64,000 bases of DNA from Streptomyces pseudovenezuelae (lineage in GTDB: Bacteria; Actinomycetota; Actinomycetes; Streptomycetales; Streptomycetaceae), in assembly GCF_029892565.1 (NCBI RefSeq), contig NZ_JARXVH010000001.1, positions 1-64,000 of the forward strand, read 5' to 3'. The notes beneath the pieces were generated by a model. That model searched no databases and was not told where the DNA came from. It worked only from the letters and a program-made list of their open reading frames with translations. Below, in pieces: positions 1-6,923 of the stretch. The number at the start of each line of letters is the position of its first letter. Position 1 is the first letter of the stretch. A program made the position numbers and the translations under genes.

Positions 1-64
1 ACGAACGGCTCGCACTACTGGCCATGCACCCACCGGGACCGAGAGGTCACAACCCTACTCGTGA

Positions 65-448
65 GGGCTGCAGAAAGGATGGTCCTCTAATGAGCGCTAC
101 CTCCCCGACGACCACGGCCTCAACAGCCGGGTGAACGTCACCCTCCTGCGGGCGGCGTCCACGCGGGAGGGACCCCGGTCGCAGGCCGCCCGACTGGTGG
201 CCGAACTGCTGCGCCGCAGCACGGAGTTCGCGTCCCTGTGGAACCAGCAGGAGGTCGGCCTGCGCTGGAGCGACGCCAAACGGTTCGTCCATCCGCAGGT
301 CGGGCGCATCGACCTGTTCTGCCAGAACCTGCTGGACCCCGACCAGTCCCAGTCCCTGCTCATCTTCACCGCGACACCCGGCACCGAGAGCCACGAGAAG
401 CTGGCCCTGTTGAACGTCGTCGGCACGGACACCTTCCCCGTCGGCTGA
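65..448 (+). pseudogene. C-terminal fragment of MmyB-like regulator
   Basis: The frame is open from base 65 to the stop at 448; the first usable start (GTG) is at 131 and would give 105 aa. The protein matches the C-terminal half of the MmyB-like ligand-binding domain found after an XRE helix-turn-helix in actinobacterial regulators: the block LVAELLRRSTEFASLW, then KRFVHPQVGRIDL and IFTATPGTESHEKL. Full-length members run to about 270-290 aa with an N-terminal HTH; here an in-frame stop at 62-64 removes everything upstream. A different frame is open over bases 1-90 and ends at TAA, so the left edge may hold the end of another gene or the other half of a frameshifted one. No DNA-binding domain is visible, so it is probably a remnant. 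Confidence 0.55.
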
Positions 449-513
449 CGGCTGAGGGCGGCCTGACCCCTCCCCCGAATACTGGGGGTCAGACCGCCGG
501 TTCGGTGTGTGGC

Positions 514-2364
514 TCAGGCCGGCTGGGCGTCCGGTACCGCCATGAGCCAGGGCAGGGCTCCGCGGTCGCTCGCGCCGAGCCGGGCGTACGCGCTGTACAG
601 GTGGTTGCCCACGGTGCGGATGGACAGGGTGAGCTGTTCCGCGATCTGCCGGTTGCTGAGGCCCGCGGCCGCCAGGGTGACGATCTGCCGCTGGCGGGCG
701 GTGAGTTCGCCGAGGACCAGGCCGGACAGGGCCGGGGTGCGGGCGCCCTGGCAGCGCCGGGCGAGGGCGACGGCACGGGTGCGTGAGGTGCGGGCGGCGC
801 GCGGGTCGCGGTGCGCCCGTACCGCCTGGGCATGTGCCTCGGCGGCGAAGAGCAGGAAGCCGCGCTGCTCCAACTCCACGGCGGCCCGGTCCAGTTCGGG
901 ACCGTCACCGCGGGCGAGCGCTTCGGCGTGCAGGGCGAGGACACCACCGGCGGGCAGCCGGTCGACGACCGCCTCCGGGGCGCCGAGACGAACGGCCTCG
1001 TACAGATCGTACGAATCTCCCGCTCCGATCGTCTCGAGCGCCCCGTCGACGTCCCCCCCGGACACCGCCGACCACACGGCCGCGCCGCCCCCGAGCGGTC
1101 CCCCGGCGGCCGTGTGAGCGATGCCCGTCTCCCCCGACTGGGCGGCGGCCAGGGCGAGTTCGGTACGGCAGGGCAGGCTTCCCCCGTCGCCCCGCAGTCC
1201 CTCCCTCGCCCAGGCCGCCGCCTCGCGCAGCTCCCCCCGGAGCCGCGCATACCGGGCGCGCACGGCGGCGTACCCCGTCGGCACCGCCGCGCCCTCTTCG
1301 ACCAGCCACTCCCCCACCGGCGTGGCCGTGGTCCTGACGTCCGCCCGCTCGATCGCCCTCGTCAGCTCGGCCGCCTCGGCGTCGAGGGCCGGCCGCCACT
1401 GCTCCGGGCGCCGGGCCAGTCGCCGCGCCCGCAGCCGGCCGGCCGCGGCGCGCAGCACCGGGCCGTACAGGGGGTGCGCGAGGCGGACGGTGGTGGGGCC
1501 TGCGGGAGCTTCCGGATGGTCGTCGATGTGAACGAGGCCGTCGGCCTCCAGTTGTTCGAGAACCTGGAGGTCGAAGTCGTCCATGTCCTGCTCCAACGGC
1601 TCCCCGAAAGCGAGGCGTTGGAGGGTCTCGCGCTCGTCCGCGCGCGGGCGGGCGAGCACTCGCGCGGCACGGTCGCGGACGGTGGTCGTGATCGGCAGCG
1701 GGCCGCGCCAGGACCAACTGTCCGTGTCCGCCTGCCGGTTGAGCAGCCCGCGTTCGCGCACCGCGTCCACCAGGTCGCGCAGCAGGCGCAGATCACCCCC
1801 GCACAGGCGGAGCAGTCGGTTGAGGGTGAGCGGCTCCAGGTCCGCGCCGACGCCGGCCGCGAGGAGCTGTTCGGTGTCCTCGCGGGGCAGCGGCTCCAGG
1901 GCGAGGCGCGGCAGCAGCTCACCGGTCCACAGGCGGGAGATCGCGCTGGCCACCGAGGCGTCGTCGGCCGCGACGACGACCAGGCGGGTGCGTCCGTGCA
2001 CGGCGAGCTGGTGCACGAGGGCGGCCGAGGCCTCGTCGAGCAGGTGGGCGTCGTCGACCAGCAACAGCCGTATGCCGGACAGTAGTTGGACTGCCCGGTG
2101 CAGGGAGACCGTCTCGGGCAGGAGGTGCGCGAACGCGGCGAAGGAGAGGTGACGGGTCTCCGGTGTGCCGGCCGCCCGGGCCCGGTCACTGCCCCGCAGC
2201 GCCTCGGTGACCAGCCGGGTCCTGCCCGAGCCCGCGGGGCCGGTGACCACGATGCCGTGGTGGCCCACGGTCAGGGACCGGCGGATCAGCTCGAGCTCGT
2301 CCTCTCGTCCGGTGAACTGCCAGGGCAGTTCAAGGGTCTTCGCGTCGCGTTCGAAGGTCGTCAC
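514..2364 (-). CDS. AAA-ATPase LuxR family transcriptional regulator
   Basis: A 616-aa regulator with the STAND/LAL-like layout: an N-terminal NTPase with Walker A GPAGSGRT at residues 42-49, a Walker B-like segment ending LLLVDDAHLLDE near residue 100, a helical middle region, and a C-terminal LuxR helix-turn-helix (LTARQRQIVTLAAAGLSNRQ and following) in the last ~65 residues. Such proteins are ATP-dependent activators of nearby or distant operons. At 616 aa it is shorter than classic LAL proteins (~900 aa), with little room for a TPR-type sensor. It is divergent from the metalloprotease gene, with about 95 bases between the starts, so it could control that gene. Inducer and target cannot be read from the sequence. 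Confidence 0.85.
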   Translation of the reverse strand: MTTFERDAKTLELPWQFTGREDELELIRRSLTVGHHGIVVTGPAGSGRTRLVTEALRGSDRARAAGTPETRHLSFAAFAHLLPETVSLHRAVQLLSGIRLLLVDDAHLLDEASAALVHQLAVHGRTRLVVVAADDASVASAISRLWTGELLPRLALEPLPREDTEQLLAAGVGADLEPLTLNRLLRLCGGDLRLLRDLVDAVRERGLLNRQADTDSWSWRGPLPITTTVRDRAARVLARPRADERETLQRLAFGEPLEQDMDDFDLQVLEQLEADGLVHIDDHPEAPAGPTTVRLAHPLYGPVLRAAAGRLRARRLARRPEQWRPALDAEAAELTRAIERADVRTTATPVGEWLVEEGAAVPTGYAAVRARYARLRGELREAAAWAREGLRGDGGSLPCRTELALAAAQSGETGIAHTAAGGPLGGGAAVWSAVSGGDVDGALETIGAGDSYDLYEAVRLGAPEAVVDRLPAGGVLALHAEALARGDGPELDRAAVELEQRGFLLFAAEAHAQAVRAHRDPRAARTSRTRAVALARRCQGARTPALSGLVLGELTARQRQIVTLAAAGLSNRQIAEQLTLSIRTVGNHLYSAYARLGASDRGALPWLMAVPDAQPA

Positions 2365-2381
2365 GGGAGTATGAGCGCGAG

Positions 2382-2412
2382 TACTCAGTCCTGATACAGG
2401 GCGACTTGAGTA
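2382..2412. promoter_or_regulatory. TACTCA/TGAGTA inverted pair between LuxR and protease genes
   Basis: The divergent intergenic region carries TACTCA at 2382-2387 and its reverse complement TGAGTA at 2407-2412. The first arm lies in the local palindrome GAGTACTC. Arm centres are about 25 bases apart. It could be an operator for the LuxR protein; no binding consensus was available to test this. Confidence 0.3.
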
Positions 2413-2458
2413 GACCCCGACTCAGGCGCCTGTGACCTGGCCGGGGCAGGCTGTGCGC

Positions 2459-3544
2459 ATGACCGGACGCTACTGCTCTCTCGCGCAGCAGTCGGCCCCC
2501 GCCTTCGCGGCAGGGCTGACCGCCGAGAGGCGCAGTGCGCTCATCTCGGGCAACCGGATGTGGGTAAACGGCACGGTCCTGCACTACTGCTTCTTCGACG
2601 GCGACAGCGACGCCTCCGTCATCCCCGTCCCGGGCACCGGGGCGGTGCGGCGGGTGTCGTGGGTCGGCGCCAAGGAGCAGCGGGACGTGGTGCGCGAGTG
2701 CTTCCAGGAGTGGCGGGATCTCGGGCTCGGCGTGTCCTTCGTCGAGGTCGCGGACCGCACGGAGGCCGAGGTGCGCATCGGGTTCCAGCTCGGCGACGGC
2801 TCGTGGTCGACGGTGGGCCGGGACGCGCTGCAGGTCGGCGTGAACGACCGCACGATGAACTTCGGCTGGGACCTGACCGCGCCCGGGGAGCGCGGAACGG
2901 CCCTGCACGAGATCGGGCACGCGCTCGGGATGCTGCACGAGCACCAGAGCCCGTTCGCCGGGATCCACTGGGACGACGAGGCCGTCTACACCGATCTGGC
3001 GGGCTCGCCCAACTTCTGGAGCCGGGACAAGACGTTCTTCAACATCCTGCGCAAGCTGGACCCGGACGAGGTCAACGGCTCCGTCTGGGACCCGCAGTCG
3101 ATCATGGAGTACCCGTTCTCGGGCGGGCTGATCCTGGAGCCGGAGCAGTTCCGGGCGGGCCTGAATCCGCCGGGTTCGCTGTCGCCGGCCGACAAGGAGT
3201 TCGTGCTGCGCTGGTACCCGCCGGCCGATCCGCCGCAGCCGCCCGCGCTGGTGCCCTTCCGCTCCGCGCCGCTCGGTCTGGGACCGGGCGAGCAGGCGGA
3301 CTTCGTGATCGATCCGCCGGAGACCCGCGAGTACACCGTGGGCACCTTCGGCGACAGTGACACCGTCGTCGTGGTCTTCGAGGAGCGGGACGAGGAGCCC
3401 CGCTACCTGGCCGGCCGGGACGACGGCGGAACACCGCACAACGCCACCATCAGGGCCCGTCTCGTCAAGGGCCGCCGCTACTACGTCCGTGTGCGTCTGT
3501 ACTCGGCTTGGGGACCGGGACAGACAGCGGTCATGTGCTGGTAA
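2459..3544 (+). CDS. Astacin-like zinc metallopeptidase
   Basis: A predicted metzincin endopeptidase. The zinc site HEIGHALGMLHEH lies at residues 150-162 and matches HExxHxxGxxHE of astacins and matrixins; the downstream SIMEYP at about 214-219 fits the Met-turn. The C-terminal ~100 residues (FVIDPPETREYTV and following) resemble a pre-peptidase or beta-sandwich domain. I chose the ATG at 2459; a GTG at 2432 would add nine residues. No signal peptide follows either start, which is odd for a family that is usually secreted. A strong hairpin follows the gene. The substrate is unknown. Confidence 0.8.
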   Translation: MTGRYCSLAQQSAPAFAAGLTAERRSALISGNRMWVNGTVLHYCFFDGDSDASVIPVPGTGAVRRVSWVGAKEQRDVVRECFQEWRDLGLGVSFVEVADRTEAEVRIGFQLGDGSWSTVGRDALQVGVNDRTMNFGWDLTAPGERGTALHEIGHALGMLHEHQSPFAGIHWDDEAVYTDLAGSPNFWSRDKTFFNILRKLDPDEVNGSVWDPQSIMEYPFSGGLILEPEQFRAGLNPPGSLSPADKEFVLRWYPPADPPQPPALVPFRSAPLGLGPGEQADFVIDPPETREYTVGTFGDSDTVVVVFEERDEEPRYLAGRDDGGTPHNATIRARLVKGRRYYVRVRLYSAWGPGQTAVMCW

Positions 3545-3604
3545 CAGCACAGCACCGCGACACTCGGGCGTGCTGGACCACCTGTCCGGCGCCGGGGGAG
3601 CGGT

Positions 3605-3644
3605 CGGGCAACGGTCACCTTCGGGGGAGGGAGACCGTTGCCCG
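3605..3644. terminator. Strong hairpin between convergent genes
   Basis: GGGCAACGGTC (3606-3616) and GACCGTTGCCC (3633-3643) form a perfect 11-bp stem, extended by one C-G pair, around a 16-nt loop. It lies between the convergent protease and sulfurtransferase genes. There is no clear U tract, as is common for Streptomyces terminators. Confidence 0.7.
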
Positions 3645-3675
3645 GCCTCGCCACATGTCCCCCTGAACAACCTCC

Positions 3676-4557
3676 TCAACCACCCAACTCCACTGGCCGC
3701 GCAGGGTCCTTCGACCATTCCTCCAGGGAACCGTCGTAGAGCGACACGTCCGTGCGGCCGAGCAGGGTGAGTGCCAGGGCCGCGCCCGCCGCCGCGATGC
3801 CGCCACCGCAGTAGAGGACGACGGGTGACTCGGCGGTGTCGAGCACCGCGTCGACCTTGGCGGCGAGTTCGGCGGGCGGGAGAACCCGGGCGTCAGCGCC
3901 GAGGAGTTCGCGGCCGGGGAGGCTGCGGCTGGCGGGGATGTGTCCGCGGCGGCTGTAGCGGGTCGGCACCGAGCCGTCGTAGCCGCCGGTGGGCAGGGCG
4001 CAGACCAGGGTGCCGGGGCGTTCGCCGCGGCTGATCGCGGCCACCTCGTCGATGCCGGTCCACAGGCCGGGGCGCGGGTCTGGGGTGACGGGCCCGACGT
4101 CCGGCACCGGCGGTGTGTCGTCGCCGGTCGCGAGCGGACGGCCCGCCGCCTCCCAGGCCGCCAGGCCGCCGTCCAACACCGCCACCGGTACGGAGATCGC
4201 GCGGAGCATCCACCACAGCCGGGCCGCCCAGATCCCCCCGCCCGTGTCGTACGTCACGACCGCGCTCCCCCGCCCCACGCCGAGCCGGGCCAGCGCTGCG
4301 GCGAGGGCGTCGGGCGCGGGCACGGCGAAGTGGTACGACGCGTCGTGGTCGGAGAAGTCCCCGGTCAGGTCGGCGTGGCGTGAGCCGGGGAGGTGGCGCT
4401 CCGCCCAGCCCTCTCGTCCGCTCACGTACCGGTAGTCGCCGTCGTGGCGCGGTGAGGGCAGCAGGCAGGTGGCGTCGACGACGACCAGCCGCGGGTCGTC
4501 GAGTCGGTCGGCCAGCCAGGCGTCGTCGACCAGGGGGCCGGGCAGCAGGGAGGTCAT
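3676..4557 (-). CDS. Sulfurtransferase (two-domain rhodanese)
   Basis: A 293-aa two-domain rhodanese of the thiosulfate/3-mercaptopyruvate sulfurtransferase type, which moves a sulfane sulfur through a persulfide on an active-site cysteine. The C-terminal catalytic loop reads YCGGGIAA, close to the usual YCGSGVTA, and holds the cysteine. The N-terminal half has the non-catalytic rhodanese repeat (VVVDATCLLP, HLPGSRHADL). Length fits the family (280-300 aa). The start is the ATG at 4557; a longer reading from 4650 adds residues unlike the family. The gene sits just upstream of the divergent thiamine-type riboswitch operon, and sulfur transfer would suit the sulfur theme of this half of the window, but no direct link is visible. 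Confidence 0.9.
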   Translation of the reverse strand: MTSLLPGPLVDDAWLADRLDDPRLVVVDATCLLPSPRHDGDYRYVSGREGWAERHLPGSRHADLTGDFSDHDASYHFAVPAPDALAAALARLGVGRGSAVVTYDTGGGIWAARLWWMLRAISVPVAVLDGGLAAWEAAGRPLATGDDTPPVPDVGPVTPDPRPGLWTGIDEVAAISRGERPGTLVCALPTGGYDGSVPTRYSRRGHIPASRSLPGRELLGADARVLPPAELAAKVDAVLDTAESPVVLYCGGGIAAAGAALALTLLGRTDVSLYDGSLEEWSKDPARPVELGG

Positions 4558-4684
4558 GGCGGCCGATGCTACGCCCGTGCGGCCACCCCTGTGAGCTGGG
4601 CGTCTTACGTCTCGGGCAGCGGCGTCCCACATTCCGGACCGCGCTTGCACAGGATCCGGGACCTGCGGTTATGGTTTCGGCCAT

Positions 4685-4800
4685 CTACGCGGGAGCCCCT
4701 ACCCGGTTGGGCTGAGAGGGCGTCTGGGATCGGCTCGTCGAGCACGATCCCCATGGGGACGCCGACCGCACCTGTCGCGCCTTTGGCGCCCCGCGTAGGA
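4685..4800 (+). ncRNA. TPP riboswitch (thi box) with atypical 3' arm
   Basis: The thi-box hallmarks are present in order. GAGCCCC and GGGCTGAGAG (to about 4718) give the P2 side and the conserved CTGAGA. P3 is GGCGTC (4719-4724) with GACGCC (4758-4763), extended by GGGATCG/CGATCCC. CACCTG follows at 4769-4774 and GCGTAGGAG at 4793-4801. The arm between the last two is a 5-bp GCGCC/GGCGC hairpin with a three-base loop, not the common form with loop ATAATG. An 8-bp perfect pairing CTACGCGG (4685-4692) with CCGCGTAG (4791-4798) could close the element. It precedes an NMT1-like binding protein gene, as expected for thiamine-precursor uptake. Confidence 0.82.
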
Positions 4801-4977
4801 GTTCACGTGTACGCAGCAGTCGAGTCGATGCCTCCGGCGGTCAACGCCCCGGTGCGCCGCTCCTGTTGTCGTCCGGGATCTCGTCGCCACGGATCTTGCT
4901 GTCCCGGATCCCGCTGACACCTCCGCGCCTCCCTCACCTTCCACCGCGCCCTCTCGCGCCGCCTTCGGAGTACCCCC

Positions 4978-5898
4978 ATGCCGCACATCCGGGTCATGCT
5001 CGACTATTTCCACCCGTGGCCGAATTCCGCCGGTCTGTACGTCTCCCGTGCCCGCGACTGGTACGCCGAGGCCGGTCTGGACGTGGAGCTGGTGGTGCAG
5101 GATCCGGGACGCGGCGACACCTTGGAGTACCTGGCGCGGGGCGAGGTCGACTTCGGGATCTTCCCGCCGAACCGGCTGCTGGCCCGCCGGGCAGAGCACG
5201 CGCAGCCGCTGATCGCGGTGGCGGCCGTGAACCACCGCGGCCTGGAGGCGGTGCAGACCACGACCTCCACCGGCATCACCCGCCCCCGCGACCTCGCGGG
5301 CCGCCGGCTCGCCTACAACCCGACCCCGCGCGGCCGGGCCATGGTCCGGCATCTGGTCGCGGCCGACGGCGGCGACCCGGACGCCGTCATCACCGTCGAC
5401 GCGGGCGCCCGCGAGCTGACCGTGGACGACATCGAGGCGGGCGAGGCCGACGCCACCTTCGGCAACTACTGGTCCTGGGACGCCCTGCGCGGCGACCTGC
5501 CCGAGGAGCGGCGCCTGACCTGGCCGGTCGACGAGATAGGCGCACCGCGCTACCACAGCTATCTGCTGGGCACGAGCGAACGGCTGCTCACCGAACGGCC
5601 TTCCCTGGTACGGGACTTCCTCGCCGTCACGGCCCGCGGCTACGCGTCCGCCGCCCGGCGACCCGAGCAGACCCTGGAGTTGCTGGAGCGCGTCATCCCC
5701 TACTTCCCGCGCCCGCTGATCGCCCGTTCGCTCGCACTGATCGCCCCCACCTGGACGGACCAGGACGGCCGTTGGGGCGTGATCGACCCGCACCGCATGG
5801 GCCCCTACGCGCACTGGCTCGCGGAGAACGGCGCCCTCGCGCACGACCGGGACTGGGACCGGTCCTTCACCAACGGCCTGCTGGACGTGGCCGCGTGA
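4978..5898 (+). CDS. NMT1/THI5-like substrate-binding protein (thiamine precursor uptake)
   Basis: A 306-aa protein of the NMT1/THI5 (ThiY-like) binding-protein family, which captures the pyrimidine precursor HMP or a relative for an ABC importer. Family features include VMLDYFHPWPNSAGLYVSR at the N-terminus, GEVDFGIFPP, and the DLAGRRLAYNPTPRG ligand loop. The upstream TPP-type riboswitch supports the role. The start is ATG 4978; an in-frame stop at 4915-4917 rules out a long N-terminal extension. No signal peptide or lipobox is visible, which is unusual for a binding protein. The stop overlaps GTGA with a short downstream reading frame. The partner permease and ATPase genes look broken, so the system may no longer work as an ABC importer. 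Confidence 0.82.
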   Translation: MPHIRVMLDYFHPWPNSAGLYVSRARDWYAEAGLDVELVVQDPGRGDTLEYLARGEVDFGIFPPNRLLARRAEHAQPLIAVAAVNHRGLEAVQTTTSTGITRPRDLAGRRLAYNPTPRGRAMVRHLVAADGGDPDAVITVDAGARELTVDDIEAGEADATFGNYWSWDALRGDLPEERRLTWPVDEIGAPRYHSYLLGTSERLLTERPSLVRDFLAVTARGYASAARRPEQTLELLERVIPYFPRPLIARSLALIAPTWTDQDGRWGVIDPHRMGPYAHWLAENGALAHDRDWDRSFTNGLLDVAA

Positions 5899-6017
5899 GC
5901 GTCAGGACCTGCCAGGCGGGGACGCTGACCCGGCGTCTCGCCGTCGACTTCATGCGGGTGGGCAGCGCGCTGTGTCGGGCTCTACCGCCCCGCCACGCCC
6001 GACTCACCTCCGTATGA
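5895..6017 (+). CDS. Putative leader peptide (LTRRxxVDxxRVxSALCR type)
   Basis: A 40-codon frame starts with GTG overlapping the stop of the binding-protein gene and ends at 6017. Residues LTRRLAVDFMRVGSALCRA match the short cysteine-containing leader peptides found upstream of sulfur and transport operons in Streptomyces, including three others in this window. It lies exactly where the missing permease gene should begin. It may be a genuine attenuator-type leader, or a leader brought in by the rearrangement that removed the permease. The start is uncertain; the internal ATG at 5952 lies inside the motif. Confidence 0.5.
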   Translation: MSVRTCQAGTLTRRLAVDFMRVGSALCRALPPRHARLTSV

Positions 6018-6028
6018 AGGACCCTGCC

Positions 6029-6166
6029 ATGCACCGCCGTACGGATCTGGTGTTCGCGGCGGTGGGGGTGACGGCGGCGCTGAGCATCGCGCTGTTCGGG
6101 GCCACGTACCTCTTGCAGCGGCTGGTGCTGCCGTGGGAGCGGTCACTCAAGGAGGCGAAGTCGTGA
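6029..6166 (+). pseudogene. ABC permease remnant (last ~45 residues)
   Basis: This frame encodes about 45 residues with one hydrophobic segment (LVFAAVGVTAALSIALFGA) followed by LLQRLVLPWERS. That is how ThiX/SsuC-type permeases usually end: a final membrane helix, then LxRLxxPW. A whole permease would be ~250-280 aa, and there is no room for one between the binding protein and the ATPase. The stop overlaps the GTG start of the ATPase as GTGA, the normal coupling of such operons. I read it as the 3' end of a permease whose 5' part was deleted. It could instead be a genuine one-helix protein. Confidence 0.55.
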
Positions 6167-6923
6167 GCAGTGTGCGCATCGCGGGTGCAGGCAAGTCCTT
6201 CGGCCCGCTGGAGGTGCTGAGGGACCTCGAACTCGCCGTGGAACCCGGCGAGTTCGCCGCCGTGATCGGCCCGAGCGGCAGCGGCAAGAGCACGCTGTTC
6301 AACCTGGTCTCCGGGCTCGACCGGCCCACGTCCGGGGAGGTGCTGGTGGAGGGCGAGCCGGCCGGCGTGCGGTCCGGCAAGGTCGCCTACATGCCGCAGA
6401 AGGACCTGCTCTTCCCGTGGCGCACGGTGCTGGACAACACGGCGCTGGGGCTGGAGGCGCAAGGGGTGCGGAAGAAGGAGGCGCGGGCGCGGGCCGACGC
6501 GCTCTTCGCCGACTTCGGGCTCGACGGCTTCCAGAAGGCGTACCCCGCCCAGCTCAGCGGCGGTATGCGGCAGCGGGCGGCGCTGCTGCGCACGGTCGTG
6601 TGGGGCGGCCGGTCCTCCTGCTGGACGAGCCGTTCGGCGCGCTCGACTCGCTCACCCGGACCGAGATGCAGCTGTGGCTGTCCGACATGTGGCAGCGCCA
6701 CCGCTGGACGGTCGTCCTGGTCACCCACGACATCCGGGAGGCGGTCCTGCTCGCGGACACCGTGCACGTCCTGTCCCCGCGCCCCGCCACGGTCGTCGAG
6801 CGCGTAGAGGTGCCGCTCCCCCGCCCACGCGGCGCGGACGACTTCACGGCACCCGAGTTCGCGGCGACCGAGCGCCGGATCCTGGACGCCCTGCGGGGCA
6901 CAACGGCGGTGACGACAGCGTGA
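6163..6923 (+). pseudogene. ABC transporter ATPase, frameshifted
   Basis: An ABC ATPase of the nitrate/taurine/HMP class split over two frames. From GTG 6163 the first frame gives VIGPSGSGKSTLFNLVSG (Walker A), the Q-loop region YMPQKDLLFPWRTVLDN and the signature LSGGMRQRAALLRTVV. Near 6600-6606 the match jumps to another frame, which gives RPVLLLDEPFGALDSLTR (Walker B and D-loop), then VVLVTHDIREAVLLADTVHV, and ends at 6923. One missing base would restore LLRTVVxGRPVLLLDEP with exactly the family's spacing. As it stands, the protein would lose Walker B and the H-loop. The loss agrees with the truncated permease upstream, but a base-calling error is possible. The stop overlaps the kinase start. 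Confidence 0.75.

Noticed and set aside
90..134. Short frame MSATSPTTTASTAG at the left edge
   Set aside because: Fourteen codons then a stop; no motif, and it lies inside the MmyB-type remnant frame.
811..2085. Long plus-strand open frame opposite the LuxR regulator
   Set aside because: GC-rich antisense shadow; low-complexity Arg/Gly/Pro product with no domain, while the minus-strand protein has clear ATPase and HTH motifs.
6590..6612. Programmed ribosomal frameshift in the ATPase gene
   Set aside because: No slippery heptamer or following structure is evident, and ABC ATPases of this type are not known to use one; a simple one-base loss fits better.
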